Of a DNA stretch of 64,000 nucleotides, positions 22,707 to 32,883 are shown in pieces. Both the position numbers and the translations under genes were made by a program. Position 1 is the first letter of the stretch, and each line of letters starts with the position of its first letter. This stretch comes from Nereocystis luetkeana. Its lineage: Eukaryota; Sar; Phaeophyceae; Laminariales; Laminariaceae. The notes beneath the pieces are model-generated. The model did no database searches and was not told the origin of the DNA. It worked only from the letters and a program-made list of their open reading frames with translations. The stretch lies in assembly GCA_031213475.1 (NCBI GenBank), contig JARUPZ010000005.1, forward strand, positions 11,789,260 to 11,853,259, in the 5' to 3' direction.

Positions 22707-23700
22707 CGTGTATGAGGCGATAACAGTGACAGTGCTGACAGCTCTGTCGCTTGCTGCTGACGCTGCTACATTAGACGGCAGTTGGGTTATGCTTTAGTAC
22801 TAATCAAACGAGACGCTGCTCTACCCTATTACGTTTCACTGTCGCCTTCAACTCCTCCGTCGCAACAGCAGTATTCTGCAGCCCGCCTATTCTTTGATTT
22901 GACCCGTCAACTCCGACCACCTCTGGATCACAGAGGGACCAGAGAAATACATCCAACAAAAACCACTACAGCGAAGCCGACACGACACCTTGATAAATGT
23001 CACTGGTCCCCTTGTTTTAAGCTGGACGACTGTGTTACGATAGCCGGCATAGACCACCACACGTCAAAGGCAGCGCGCGCGCCCACCCGTGCCCCGCCCG
23101 TACAGTAGGCACTGAAACTTAACACGACCGACGACGACTTTAAACAAAGACCACAAGCAAGGAAGCTCGCCGCCAACACGACCCATACCGAAATTCAACA
23201 ACAACCACGAACGAGGAAGACGACATGACCGCGCCGTACAGATCGCGCAAAACACAATTAGGAATAATTGTGCATCAGTCACGGATACGTTTGTGGAGCA
23301 CTGGAGTTGCCAACGGCGGCGATACTGTCCTGATGTTGGATGTCTGAGACGCCACTCAGGGCCCACAGCTCAAACACGGACCCAGTGTCGAGCCGACAAT
23401 CAGGGCAAACAGCCTAAAGGCGGATCGAGTCCCAGCGTGGGCGCGGAGAAGCTGCTGTTTGCAAGACCTCCGCCGGCATTGGCCGCGGGTGGCGCACCCA
23501 AGGTCAGCATCCGCGGGCTGGAATCAAAGCGGGGTACGAAGTCGGGCAATGTCTTCATGAAGAGCAAGTAACATGTCGGAACCACCTCTCTCTCTCTCTC
23601 TCTCTTACCCCACCCACGCCTTTATACTCCGAACCTCCTCATTTCTGATGTCGTCAGCTCCTCCCAATCGTTGTCGGCAAAGCAGATGCACCAGTACGGC
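22707..23700. other. unassigned, moderately GC-rich
   Basis: ORFs on both strands (22782-23108 plus, 23064-23366 minus, 23293-23571 plus) have no recognised domain. A CT-dinucleotide run lies at about 23585-23605. No element ends identified. Confidence 0.35.
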
Positions 23701-23702
23701 GA

Positions 23703-24426
23703 TTAAACGTAATAGACCTGCCCGGGCTGCCTACCCCGCCCCTTGCCGACCTCGACCGGTTTGATGACTTTCGTGCCGATCGGGAACCTCATTTGCGCGG
23801 GGTGTCTCCTCGCCCCCCTCGTCTCGGGTAGAGGTGCGGCTCCGCTCGCTGCTCGTATCGTACAACTTCCACAACGCGTGAAACGTGCCAAACCGCAGTT
23901 TAGTGAAGCTGTCCGGTGACTCGCCTCCGAGACCCAGCTGGAGTCCACCCCGTCGTGGTACCGGCCGCGGTACTCCCATCTCGCGACCCCGGTCGCGGTC
24001 GCGCTGACCACTAGCCTCCTGTAAAGGAGCGTGTACATTGTTGGTGCTGAGGTGGAGTGCCCTCCGAGCCCAGGTCCGGTACCCACGCCTTCTGCGCGAA
24101 CACATCCTCCTTGAGGTGCCGGAGGTCGGACGGCCAGGTGTAGAATGGCTTCAGCGATGCAGCGAAAATCATCTTGGAGCGCGTCATCTTGCCCTTTATC
24201 TCGATGAGGACGCTCAGGCCCTCGATCACCACCTCCACCACCTTCCCCAAACCAGGCCAGTGATCATGGACCAGTTCAGGCTCCATACCCTGCCGGTGGA
24301 GCGAGCTGTCGCTCTCTCTCGCCATGATGAGGTCACGCGTCCCGACCCGAGTGCTCGCCGACGGTCGCTGAATCGATGAGTCGCGACGTTTTCGCGCCTT
24401 CTCCTTGCCTTCGTGTGTCTTCTCAA
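23703..24426 (-). pseudogene. retroelement integrase C-terminal remnant
   Basis: Minus-strand frame 24011-24325 reads LVHDHWPGLGKVVEVVIEG, resembling the GPY/F-type module (W-x-G-P-F/W-x-V) of Ty3/gypsy integrases. The downstream frames (23731-24105 and 23703-24086) contain RWEYRGRYHDGV and a segment ending HALWKLYD, which could be a degenerate C-terminal chromodomain-like or unknown tail. The pieces are in different frames. No core integrase or RT is attached. The assignment rests on pattern resemblance. Confidence 0.4.
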
Positions 24427-24453
24427 GTGCCTCCCGAGGCCTCGGTGTAATCT

Positions 24454-25176
24454 ATGAGAGGCACTAACATATCGAGGTACGTACGCGGGCTGCCTCGGAT
24501 GTGTTGGGGATCCTCAGCAAGTACACCTCCAGAACTTGCCGCGGCTAGAGGTATCTTCCCGGCAGCACTGGCATACGCTGGCTACGCGGTCGCCTCCTAC
24601 GCCGGCACCCGCACGACAAGATATACTCCCTCGCTCCTCTACACCTCCCTGCCCAATGCAAGCCGTAGCGCAGTAGTGAAGCGTCCTGCCGACCCCTTCG
24701 TGTCCGGGAGAGCAGTGCCCTGTCGTCTCACCAAGCCCGGCATGTCTCGCAATGCGTCGATAGCCCGCGCCACCACGGCTCGTTTCGATGACTGCTCCCT
24801 ATGCGGCGACCCTTCCCCCCTCGTGGGGGATCCACCCGCGCTAGCGTGCGGCAACCCTTCCCCCCTAATGGGGGTGCACGCGAGCTACCCCCGGGTACCT
24901 CCGAGGTCATCTCACGACACGTTGGCGCCACTACTGACGAGGTTTGTTTCTCTGTACCGCCGCCTCCCATCGGAAACTGCCCGGTCACCCCCGTCGACGG
25001 CGACCGCTCCGACGCCGTGCGGAAAGGAGGGGCGGGGGCCGCCCGAGGTGCCCGCGCGGCTCGTGTCCCGCGGTCGGGGAGCGGATGAAGCCGCATGGAC
25101 GGAGCGGACACACGCGTCTATTGCAGAAATCGCTACCACCGACATGCCCACCCCTACCGCGGCAAGCATGTCGTGA
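24454..25176 (+). other. GC-rich 240-codon ORF, function unknown
   Basis: Open frame with Arg/Pro/Ser/Ala-rich composition and no recognisable domain. Overlapping minus-strand ORFs of 70-127 codons make its coding status doubtful. A local duplication (GACCCTTCCCCCCT / CAACCCTTCCCCCCT, 24808 and 24852) lies inside. It may be part of the same retroelement debris as 23703-24426. Confidence 0.2.
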
Positions 25177-25819
25177 AACGCGAGAGTGCCCAGCTGCTTG
25201 TTGGTAAAGCCCTCTTCCCCCGATGTCTGTAGGGAGACGACACCGCGATGAGTTTGAGAAATCCTGTAAACAGCTCCAAGCAGTAAGGGCGGAGGGGGTG
25301 GGCGTGGTCTCGGCGTGCGTGGTTTCTGAAAGGAGGGGTCGGTGGCGTGCGGCGTGATGACGACTTCCTAAAATGAGCGGGACAAGGAACGGCGACCTGG
25401 TCAGTGGCGTCTTGTATGGCAACGAAGCGTACCGACTATCTGCTGGCGCTAGGCCCACAAGTTACTGGACGGTCGAGACAGGTGAGCGTTAAGCGTCATC
25501 GTGCTGTAGCTGAAATCAGCGTAGATCTGCAGCTCGACTGTCCCGGCTGCATGCTCTTGGGCTCCCTAATAGAACCATACTCACCACCCCACTTTGTGCA
25601 CGACCTACGCAAGGGAGACCACGAATATGCTGTACCCGTTACAACATACCTGCCTACATCTAAGTTATTAGGATACTTACCATGATTATGTCTCGATCAA
25701 CTACTACTTTCTCGGGCCTGAAAGACGACCCTAAACAGGGTCAATCAGCCTCATCAGCACACTACAACAATACCCGCGAGAGGATTATCATATATAAAAA
25801 AGTGTAAAATTCACATCAA

Positions 25820-25879
25820 AAGTAATAATAAGGATAATAGGAATAATAACAATACAAATAATAATATTAATAATACGAA

Positions 25880-25936
<57 letters not shown>

Positions 25937-25952
25937 GAATAATAATAATAAC

Positions 25953-26017
<65 letters not shown>

Positions 26018-26033
26018 GAATAATAATAATAAC

Positions 26034-26073
<40 letters not shown>

Positions 26074-26090
26074 GTAATAAGAATATTAGA
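25820..26090 (+). repeat. AAT microsatellite
   Basis: Nearly continuous AAT repeats with short interruptions (AAG, AAC). It ends in GAATATTAGAGACGATAC, a sequence also found where another AAT tract joins a repeat unit at 56401. 25177-25819 before it holds no recognised gene. Confidence 0.9.
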
Positions 26091-26113
26091 GACGATACGA
26101 GCCATGAGCCTTA

Positions 26114-29100
26114 ATAGGTTATGAGCCTCGAAACGCGTAAACGCAGCAAGCTCCTATCAGCGGTGGCCCAAGACTGCCACCCTGGACTGCTACTGGCTCG
26201 CTATACAGCAGGAGGAGGACTGGACTTTTTCAAGATCAAGAAACCTGCTGCTACGTACGACGAAAAGGAAGCTTCTTCTGCGACGAGAGGAACGAAACAT
26301 CGAAGGTCCACGTACTTCGTTGAAACGTGAGTGACACGTGGTACATATACCGCGTGCTTGTACGAGGGTCCTGCGTAGGGCATTATATTACTGCTGTAGT
26401 TCACTCCTGATGTACTGCTGTAGTTCACTGCTGCTGTAGTCTAGTTGCTGTAACTACGATAGAGACACCTACAGAGTACCACCGCGTAGGAGTTGTGACA
26501 ATCTCACCTTCTCCGCTTTGTCTTTCCATAGACTAGGACCAATAATCTCGAGAAAACCTTGAGTGTACCTGCTGCTGTACGCTGAACAACAGCAACTCCA
26601 CTTTACAACTCAGCAAACCTGAGGTTAGGAGCTCTGCTGAGCGTAGTCCATCTCGTGGATCGTAAGCCTCAGTTACTCTGAGCAACAGCGACATTTAAGT
26701 CAACTCCCGACAAGCATTTCTGCTGTCTGTTAAAGGAGCGCTGAACTTCGATAAATAAATTAACCCGCTGTACGCTGCCCAACAGCAATTCCACATTACA
26801 AACCAGTAAATCTGAAGGTTAGGAGCTCTGCTGAGCGTAGTCCATCTCGTGGATCGTAAACCTCAGTTACTCTGAGCAACAGCGACATTGAATTTAACTC
26901 CCGACAAGCGTTCTGCTGTCTCTGAACTTATTTCGATACATTTCCAAGAGGGCCTTCGGCCCCAGAGAGATTTTCTTTTCTCCAAGAGGGCCATCGGCCC
27001 CAGAGAGATTTTGTTTCGACAGTCGTCATTGGACTCCACGTGGATCTGTGACCCCACACGACCGTTGAAACAAGAACTATAATAGCAAATAAATAGTTTC
27101 TCCGAGGAGGATACGTACGACAACAGTTTAGTTTCGTGTCTTAATCACACAGCACAGAGCAGTACTGCTACCTACTGTGTGCATCTCACCTCCGGCCATA
27201 TTTCTCATACGAAGTGTGGACTCGAAAAATCTTGACTCAACATCGAGTATTATTATACTGCTGTACGCTGTCAAGGACAACTCCGCCACAGCTCACAGCA
27301 CCGCTGGGGTTAAGGAGCTCTGCCTAGTGTAGTCCACATCGTGGATCGTCAGCCTCGGGCAATCCGAGCTGCAGTTGTATAGAAGTAACTCCCAGCGGTA
27401 CCACCGTCTGTAAAAAGGGACCCTGACTTCACAAATTTCCAACAGGGACCTCCCCGCGGGATCATCAAGGAGAAGCCCCCGGAAATAACTCAAATTTCGC
27501 TAGTGCATCGCGTCGAGTACTTACGTAGCTTGGTGCTGTTTCAATAGCTACCCCAGAGACACTCACAGTACTCCTGTAAATTAGGGGCATTGCTAGGCGC
27601 CATCCACTACTTTACTGTGGATTTGTCAGCCTCGTGAATCACGAGCAAAATCTATTATAGGGAGCTGGAGTATCCTCGCCAGGGGCCGGGAAACACCATC
27701 ACCAAGAACTACAATATTGAACAAAAAATTCCTCACCAGGGACCGGAACGTCATCATCAGAGAATGGAACACTACCACCGCAACAAGCTGGAGTGTCATC
27801 ATCAGGATGTATCATCGTGTGCATCTTCTTTTTTACCCGGGGACGCACCTGGGGGATACAGCAGGGAACTCTGGTAATGTTCTACTTACTGTGTCTGGTA
27901 GTCTTTTGAGCAAGCAGTAAACCACTTGCAGTGATCGTCCACATTGTTCCTTTGTTTGTTTTTGGGGCGGCAGGAACTTTCGACCAGGTTTATTATTTCC
28001 TGTGATTGTAGCGGATCGACAAACCAGTTTCACTTTTTAAAGACTGGTACCAGGTACTCCTGTAGCAACCCTCGTATGTAGTTTAGGTATACACACCCAC
28101 CTCATACAAGCAGGTGTTGTTGCAGTAGTATTAACCCCTTTAGAACCGCAGTCCCGTTTTGGGGACAAACTACTTGAAATTTGAGTGCTTTGTCCCCACA
28201 TATGGGACTGCGGTTCTAGAAGGGTTAAATAGAACAGAACGATTTTATGGTCGGTTATTTTATTGCCCTTTATGTGTTGAATTCACTCCTTGGATCTCAT
28301 CCGGTAGGTATATCATGTACAACTGAATATCCTTGGAACCATCATACAGGTACATTATGTACAAGTAAGTGTTCCCAAAACAATATCACTCCTTGATGTT
28401 GCATGTATGTGTGTTTCTTTTTTAAGAAGTTTTAGCATGTAACGCAGAGTAAGAAAGTGTACGCTCAACGGGAGGAGGTATAAGAGATGATACTTGTCAG
28501 TAACCATCATATATATGTTACTCGATTACACTAAGTACTTACGTCATCTGGTATACATTTACGCATTCTATGTACAACATACAGTTTTCCAGTCTGAGTT
28601 ATAGTAGGATAGCAGCAGCTGTCTTTTTACGCATAATAATATACTGCTGTGCACCCGTACGCACAGGATAAAGTCCCAATGACGAGTAGTGCCATGGATC
28701 TACTGTAACATGTTGTGGTACGTACGTACATGATCTACGGTAGACAGCACATTTAGTACGTGCTATCATTGGTACACAATGGACAGGATATCTTCAGTAT
28801 CCCTCCGAGACCGGTAGCATAGTTTTACTGTAGTTCTGGTTGGAGAAACAACATAGGCTACACTGGGGTCATGGATATGTACCTCAAGATATATTGTTCC
28901 TTACAGTAAACATGGGGGTTCTCTTTGTTGTTTTTATTTTGAACGGAATACGAGGGTATTCCCTCATTTTGTTTTTGTTTGACCGAAGTGCAAGGGTCGT
29001 CCTTTGTTGCGAGCTGCGAGCGCACACGCGCACCGCCCTCCCTTTTGAGCTCACTCTACTTTTGCTCACCATCATCAGCTTCCAGCTGAGCAATCAATCA

Positions 29101-29312
29101 ACAATGTGGCTTGGGGTCACCACACCATCTTCTTCTTCTCTTCTATGTTGAAGCTTCACGTACAAGTCACCTGACAGTGACTACGTGTTTGCCTCGAACA
29201 TTTTGACTGTGTATTGCCGGCCATCGGCAATCGAGTCTAGGCGTACACACCAGCTACGAGCTGGTACACACGCCAATCGCCATACCTAGTAGGTTATTAA
29301 CCATGAGCCTTG
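26114..29312 (+). repeat. ~3.3-kb structured non-coding unit, copy U1
   Basis: One full copy of the family that also fills 51961-63941. No ORF is long or domain-bearing. The 5' end forms a stem-loop (GAGC pairing with GCTC around GCGTAAACGC, 26124-26153). The 3' end has two hairpins: ATTGCC/GGCAAT with loop GGCCATC (29213-29231) and a 35-nt stem-loop with GGCGT/ACGCC and ACCAGCT/AGCTGGT (29240-29274). Four internal two-hairpin modules start at 26647, 26841, 27333 and 27603. A duplicated GGGCC-(TTC or ATC)-GGCCC hairpin lies at 26950-27000. A piggyBac-like MITE is inserted at 28135-28224. AAT-rich DNA flanks both ends. Confidence 0.85.
28135..28224. mobile_element. 90-bp piggyBac-like MITE
   Basis: TTAA (28131-28134) is followed by CCCCTTTAGAACCGCAGTCC. 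The right end on the other strand is CCCTTCTAGAACCGCAGTCC, followed by TTAA (28225-28228). Terminal inverted repeats extend about 38 bp through TTTTGGGGACAAA-like sequence. The sister units at 59495-59515 and 62839-62859 lack it and show TTAT at the junction, an almost exact empty site. TTAA duplication and CCC ends are typical of piggyBac elements. Confidence 0.85.
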
Positions 29313-30196
29313 AAAAATAAAAATAAAAAATTATAATAAAAATAACAATAATAATAATAATAATAAATATAATAATTATTATAATAATAATTGAAAAATA
29401 AAAAATAAAAAAAAAATAGTATTAATGCTAATAATAAAATATATAAGAATAAAAATATTAACAATGAAAAAAAGAATAATGATAATAATAATGATAATAA
29501 GGAATAATGATAATATTAAAAATAATAATTCAAATAATAATAAAAATAATAATAATAATAATGATAATAATAAGAATATGAATGATTGTAATAAAATGAA
29601 TAATATTGAAAATATATAATAATATTAAAAATAATAATGATAATAATACTAAAAAAAAATGAAAAAATGATCATAATAATAACAATAATAAAAAAAAAAA
29701 AATAAAAATAATAACAATAGGAACAATAATAATATTCAAAATATTAATATTTAAATAATAAAAAATAAGAATAGGAAGAATAATATTAATAATACAAATT
29801 TTTTAAATATTACTAATAATAATAAAAAAAAAAAAAATAAAAAGACTAAAAAGAAGAATAATGATAATAATACTGAAAAAAAATATTTAAAAAAAAAAAT
29901 ACTAAAAATAATAATATTGATAAATAAAAAAATATATATATTGATAATTGTACGAATAATAATGATGATAAAAAAAAAATATATAATATAAATATATATA
30001 TATAAATATTTTTTATTAATAATCATATTAATTATTATGTTTTTATTGATAATAATAAATATTTTTAGTATAATAAGAATAATATATACGAACAAAAATA
30101 TTCAAAATAAAAAAAAAAAATAAAAAACAAGAAAAAAAAAAAAATAAGAATAATAATCATATTAATATTTATAATAAATATAATAACGAGAACAAA

Positions 30197-30229
<33 letters not shown>

Positions 30230-30740
30230 TACAAAAATATCATAGTAATAATTGATTGATATTTATAATAAGAATTAAAAAAAAAAAAGAATATTAATGA
30301 AAATGATAATAAGAAGAAGATTTTTTTTTTTAATATTTATAAGAATGATAAAAATAATAATAAAAAAAAATGATAAAAATAATGAGAATAATAATAAAAA
30401 TGATACCTGGTAATAATAATATCAAATTTCTAAAAATAAATAAAATAAAAATAAAAATTTTATATAAATAATAATAAAAATCAGAATTAAAAAAATTGAT
30501 AATAATAATAATAATAGGAAGAATAATAATAATAATTATAAGTATAATAATAAGAATAATATCAAAATAATAATAATATCATAATAATAATAATATCAAT
30601 ATAATAATAATAAGAATAATATTAATAATAACAATAATGACTTTCTGTTATGATAGTCGTTTATCAGAAAAACACTACACATTGTCGGATGGCAAGCATA
30701 AAAATAATAGGACTAATAAAAATTATAATAATAATACTAA
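29313..30740. repeat. degenerate AAT/AT-rich tract
   Basis: About 1.4 kb of A+T-only or nearly A+T-only DNA dominated by AAT, AAAT and TATA runs. ORFs here are poly-Asn/Ile/Lys artefacts. Confidence 0.9.
30650..30715 (+). repeat. remnant resembling the 3' end of the large LINE
   Basis: CTACACATTGTCGGATGGCA followed by AG and A+T-rich DNA closely matches CTGCACATTGTCTGATGGCA at 51100-51119, which ends the LINE 3' region directly before its AAT tract. It is therefore probably the last bases of a 5'-truncated LINE copy whose tail merges into the AT-rich tract. Confidence 0.45.
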
Positions 30741-31076
30741 TGTGAGTACTAGGTCGATTCTACCGTCAGAAGTCTTTACTTGTCATGCAAGATCGTGCAT
30801 GGACCAAAGGGGTTCGTCCGCTATCGTGGATATTGACCCTTGTACTAAAGGTGGTCACAGATCTTCGTAGATCTGATGGTAGTTGAGGCGGGGCATTTCC
30901 TGTCTCTACCACCAAGTAATTGCAGATGACTCGTGTCATGCTTCGCATGACACTTCTGCTTGGCTCCCCGTGCCAAGCATCACCTATTATACCTGGCGTG
31001 TCCACCACGCTACGCCCTACACGAAAGAGAAGCTTGCTGCAGACCCAGGTCAAACCTGAGATACACCCATCTCACA
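30741..31076 (+). repeat. 5' LTR
   Basis: 336 bp, beginning TGTGAG and ending CTCACA, an inverted terminal repeat with the canonical TG...CA. Contains four perfect short inverted repeats in a row: CATGCA/TGCATG (30784-30801), CAGATCT/AGATCTG (30858-30875), GTGTCATG/CATGACAC (30933-30953) and CTTGGC/GCCAAG (30959-30977). It should hold the element's promoter and polyadenylation signal, but I cannot place them. Confidence 0.95.
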
Positions 31077-31077
31077 T

Positions 31078-31095
31078 TGGCGTCGACTGTAAGGG
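31078..31095 (+). promoter_or_regulatory. candidate primer-binding site
   Basis: TGGCGTCGACTGTAAGGG starts two bases after the 5' LTR. A leading TGG pairs with the CCA end of a tRNA, as in most Ty3/gypsy primer sites. The tRNA is not identified, and this is not the usual initiator-Met match. Confidence 0.5.
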
Positions 31096-31142
31096 GTTGA
31101 GCCTGCAGGAAGTTTTTTTCTTTTAGTGTTTGGGTTGGGACC

Positions 31143-32534
31143 ATGCCCAAGAAAAAAAAAGCGGCGGGGGGACCACCTCCCGAACCGGCCTCGCCGATAA
31201 ACCAACCAACGGAGGAGGTCGACTTCGAGCCCCCGACTTCCCCGTCCACGTCCGACGGAGAAGGGAGGTCCACCTCCCAACACGTCAACAACAACAACAA
31301 GCACGATGCGTCACCGTCGCTTCGCGCTGACCGGGAGTCGCCTCCTCGGTCCTCATCGTCCTCGTCGTCGTCGAGCGAAGAAGCCACGCAACCGGATAAT
31401 TCTTTTGGACCACTGACTCCGGGTGCCCTCGCTCTTCTTCTGTGGGAGGAAGAGACCAAAGCAAACATCCGGGCCATCCGCGAGAACAGGCCGCAGGTGC
31501 CGTTGTCGGCAGCCTCGGCTGCGGTGGCGCTGGCTATAAGCAGGCACGAGGCGGCGGCGGTCCACGAGGCCGCTATGGTGAGTGAAATAGGTCCCGTGTT
31601 GCCTACGCCTACCACCTCTGAGGATATCTCAATGTCGTCGAGTACCTCTCCTGCAGATGTTTCTGTTCCGGCTTCGTCGTCGCTTGCCGTAGACAATACC
31701 GTGTCGACCGCCACTGAAACAGCAACTTGTGCTGCTGTTCAGAGCGTAAGAGGAGTGCAACCATCGTCTGCCCCTCAAACCCTGCTGCCGTCAGCAACCC
31801 AGATAAATTCATCGTTGAGTTTGTCAGCCACCAGCCCACCGCTCGTAGATGTTGCAGCTGTTGCCGTCACTGCAGCTGACTTGCGTGGGGTGCCGCGTTT
31901 GACTGGATCTAGCGACCAAAACGTCCCAGAGATCCTCAGTCACTTTCGGGTCATTGTTGGCCTGAAAGCGAAACGTGTGCGCCCGAACGATGAAGAGTTC
32001 GGAGACAGAGTGGCACTTGAGCACATTGCTTTGTTGGGGGAAGGTCATTGTCTAACCCTAATACAGCAGTTGGTCACGGGTCAGATAGACACAAGCACCG
32101 CTACCGTGTCGTCTGAGCCTGATACACCGGGGTCATTTACCGCACCTGCCACATGGCAGGAAATGACCCGGGCGTTGCTCGATCTTCTGATGCCAGCGAA
32201 TTCTATTGATGAATGCGCCAGGCAGATTGCATCTTTTTCACAGAAGAGCGCGGAAACTGTTTCCGCGTACGCAATGAGGTTTCGCACAATTTTATCCCAG
32301 TTCCAAGCTGCCGTCGACCGTGCTGACGACAACCGTACCATTTGGAATGCGATGACTGTTGCTTTGTGGCAACAGGGGCTAGCGCCCAATATCCGTTGCC
32401 TTCAGTTAACTGACAAGCCCGCGACCTCGCTTAAAGAAGCCATTGACCGTGCTCGCCGGCACGAAGCGTCCGGCCTAGCCGGGGGGCACGTCAGCGCTCT
32501 CTACCATCAAGTAAGTGCCTCACCGTGCGCTTGA
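31143..32534 (+). CDS. gag: gag polyprotein (capsid)
   Basis: 463 codons from an ATG about 65 bp after the LTR. The first ~240 residues are Ser/Pro/Ala-rich with acidic stretches and a basic start (PKKKKAAGG). Residues ~250-440 look like a retrotransposon gag/capsid domain, with TWQEMTRALLDLL and a following SAYAMRFRTILSQFQ, the usual W...L...F and Y...F pattern. The frame ends just before the nucleocapsid part, which continues in the +1 frame at 32515. Gag forms the virus-like particle in the cytoplasm. Confidence 0.8.
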   Translation: MPKKKKAAGGPPPEPASPINQPTEEVDFEPPTSPSTSDGEGRSTSQHVNNNNKHDASPSLRADRESPPRSSSSSSSSSEEATQPDNSFGPLTPGALALLLWEEETKANIRAIRENRPQVPLSAASAAVALAISRHEAAAVHEAAMVSEIGPVLPTPTTSEDISMSSSTSPADVSVPASSSLAVDNTVSTATETATCAAVQSVRGVQPSSAPQTLLPSATQINSSLSLSATSPPLVDVAAVAVTAADLRGVPRLTGSSDQNVPEILSHFRVIVGLKAKRVRPNDEEFGDRVALEHIALLGEGHCLTLIQQLVTGQIDTSTATVSSEPDTPGSFTAPATWQEMTRALLDLLMPANSIDECARQIASFSQKSAETVSAYAMRFRTILSQFQAAVDRADDNRTIWNAMTVALWQQGLAPNIRCLQLTDKPATSLKEAIDRARRHEASGLAGGHVSALYHQVSASPCA

Positions 32535-32868
32535 TCGCCTCGCCTCGAAACCGACTGCCCAGAACCGTACGAGTGGCAACCGGGGAAAAGGCGGCGGGGG
32601 TACCGGAAGTTGGACTCCTGGGAAACGGGCCAAGGGTCGCTCACCGGCGGGTAACCGCGGCCCGGCGTCCAACCAACCGGGCAGGGTATGCTTATACCCA
32701 CCGTGCCGGAGCAAGAACGGCCATACGATTGACCAATGCTGGACCCGTATCCGTGACGAGCGTGAAGCGGGAACCGGAGCTGGAGCCGGAGCATCGAGCA
32801 GTGGAAAATCGAAGTTTAAGAAGAAGAAGAGGACGCCCAGCTCGGAGGAGGACGACGACTCCGAGTAG
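32515..32868 (+). pseudogene. gag C-terminal nucleocapsid segment, shifted frame
   Basis: Overlaps the end of gag in the next frame. Basic, Gly-rich (GNRGKGGGGTG) with one zinc-knuckle-like motif, CLYPPCRSKNGHTIDQCW, i.e. C-x4-C-x5-H-x4-C, which differs from the standard C-x2-C-x4-H-x4-C. A lysine cluster and acidic tail follow, then TAG. It would bind the genomic RNA. The frame change may be a mutation, an assembly indel, or a programmed shift. Confidence 0.6.
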
Positions 32869-32883
32869 AGGCGCCCAGGTGTT

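Noticed and set aside
26121-26330. Short ORFs conserved among ~3.3-kb units (for example 63-105 codons)
   Set aside because: They are conserved because the DNA is nearly identical; none is kept across the diverged copies in a way that favours protein, and both strands are equally open.
27700-29100. Possible hammerhead ribozyme cores (CTGATGA-type strings on the minus strand of the ~3.3-kb unit)
   Set aside because: No following stem II plus GAAA and no cleavage-site arrangement could be found, so the strings are chance matches within GATGAT repeats.
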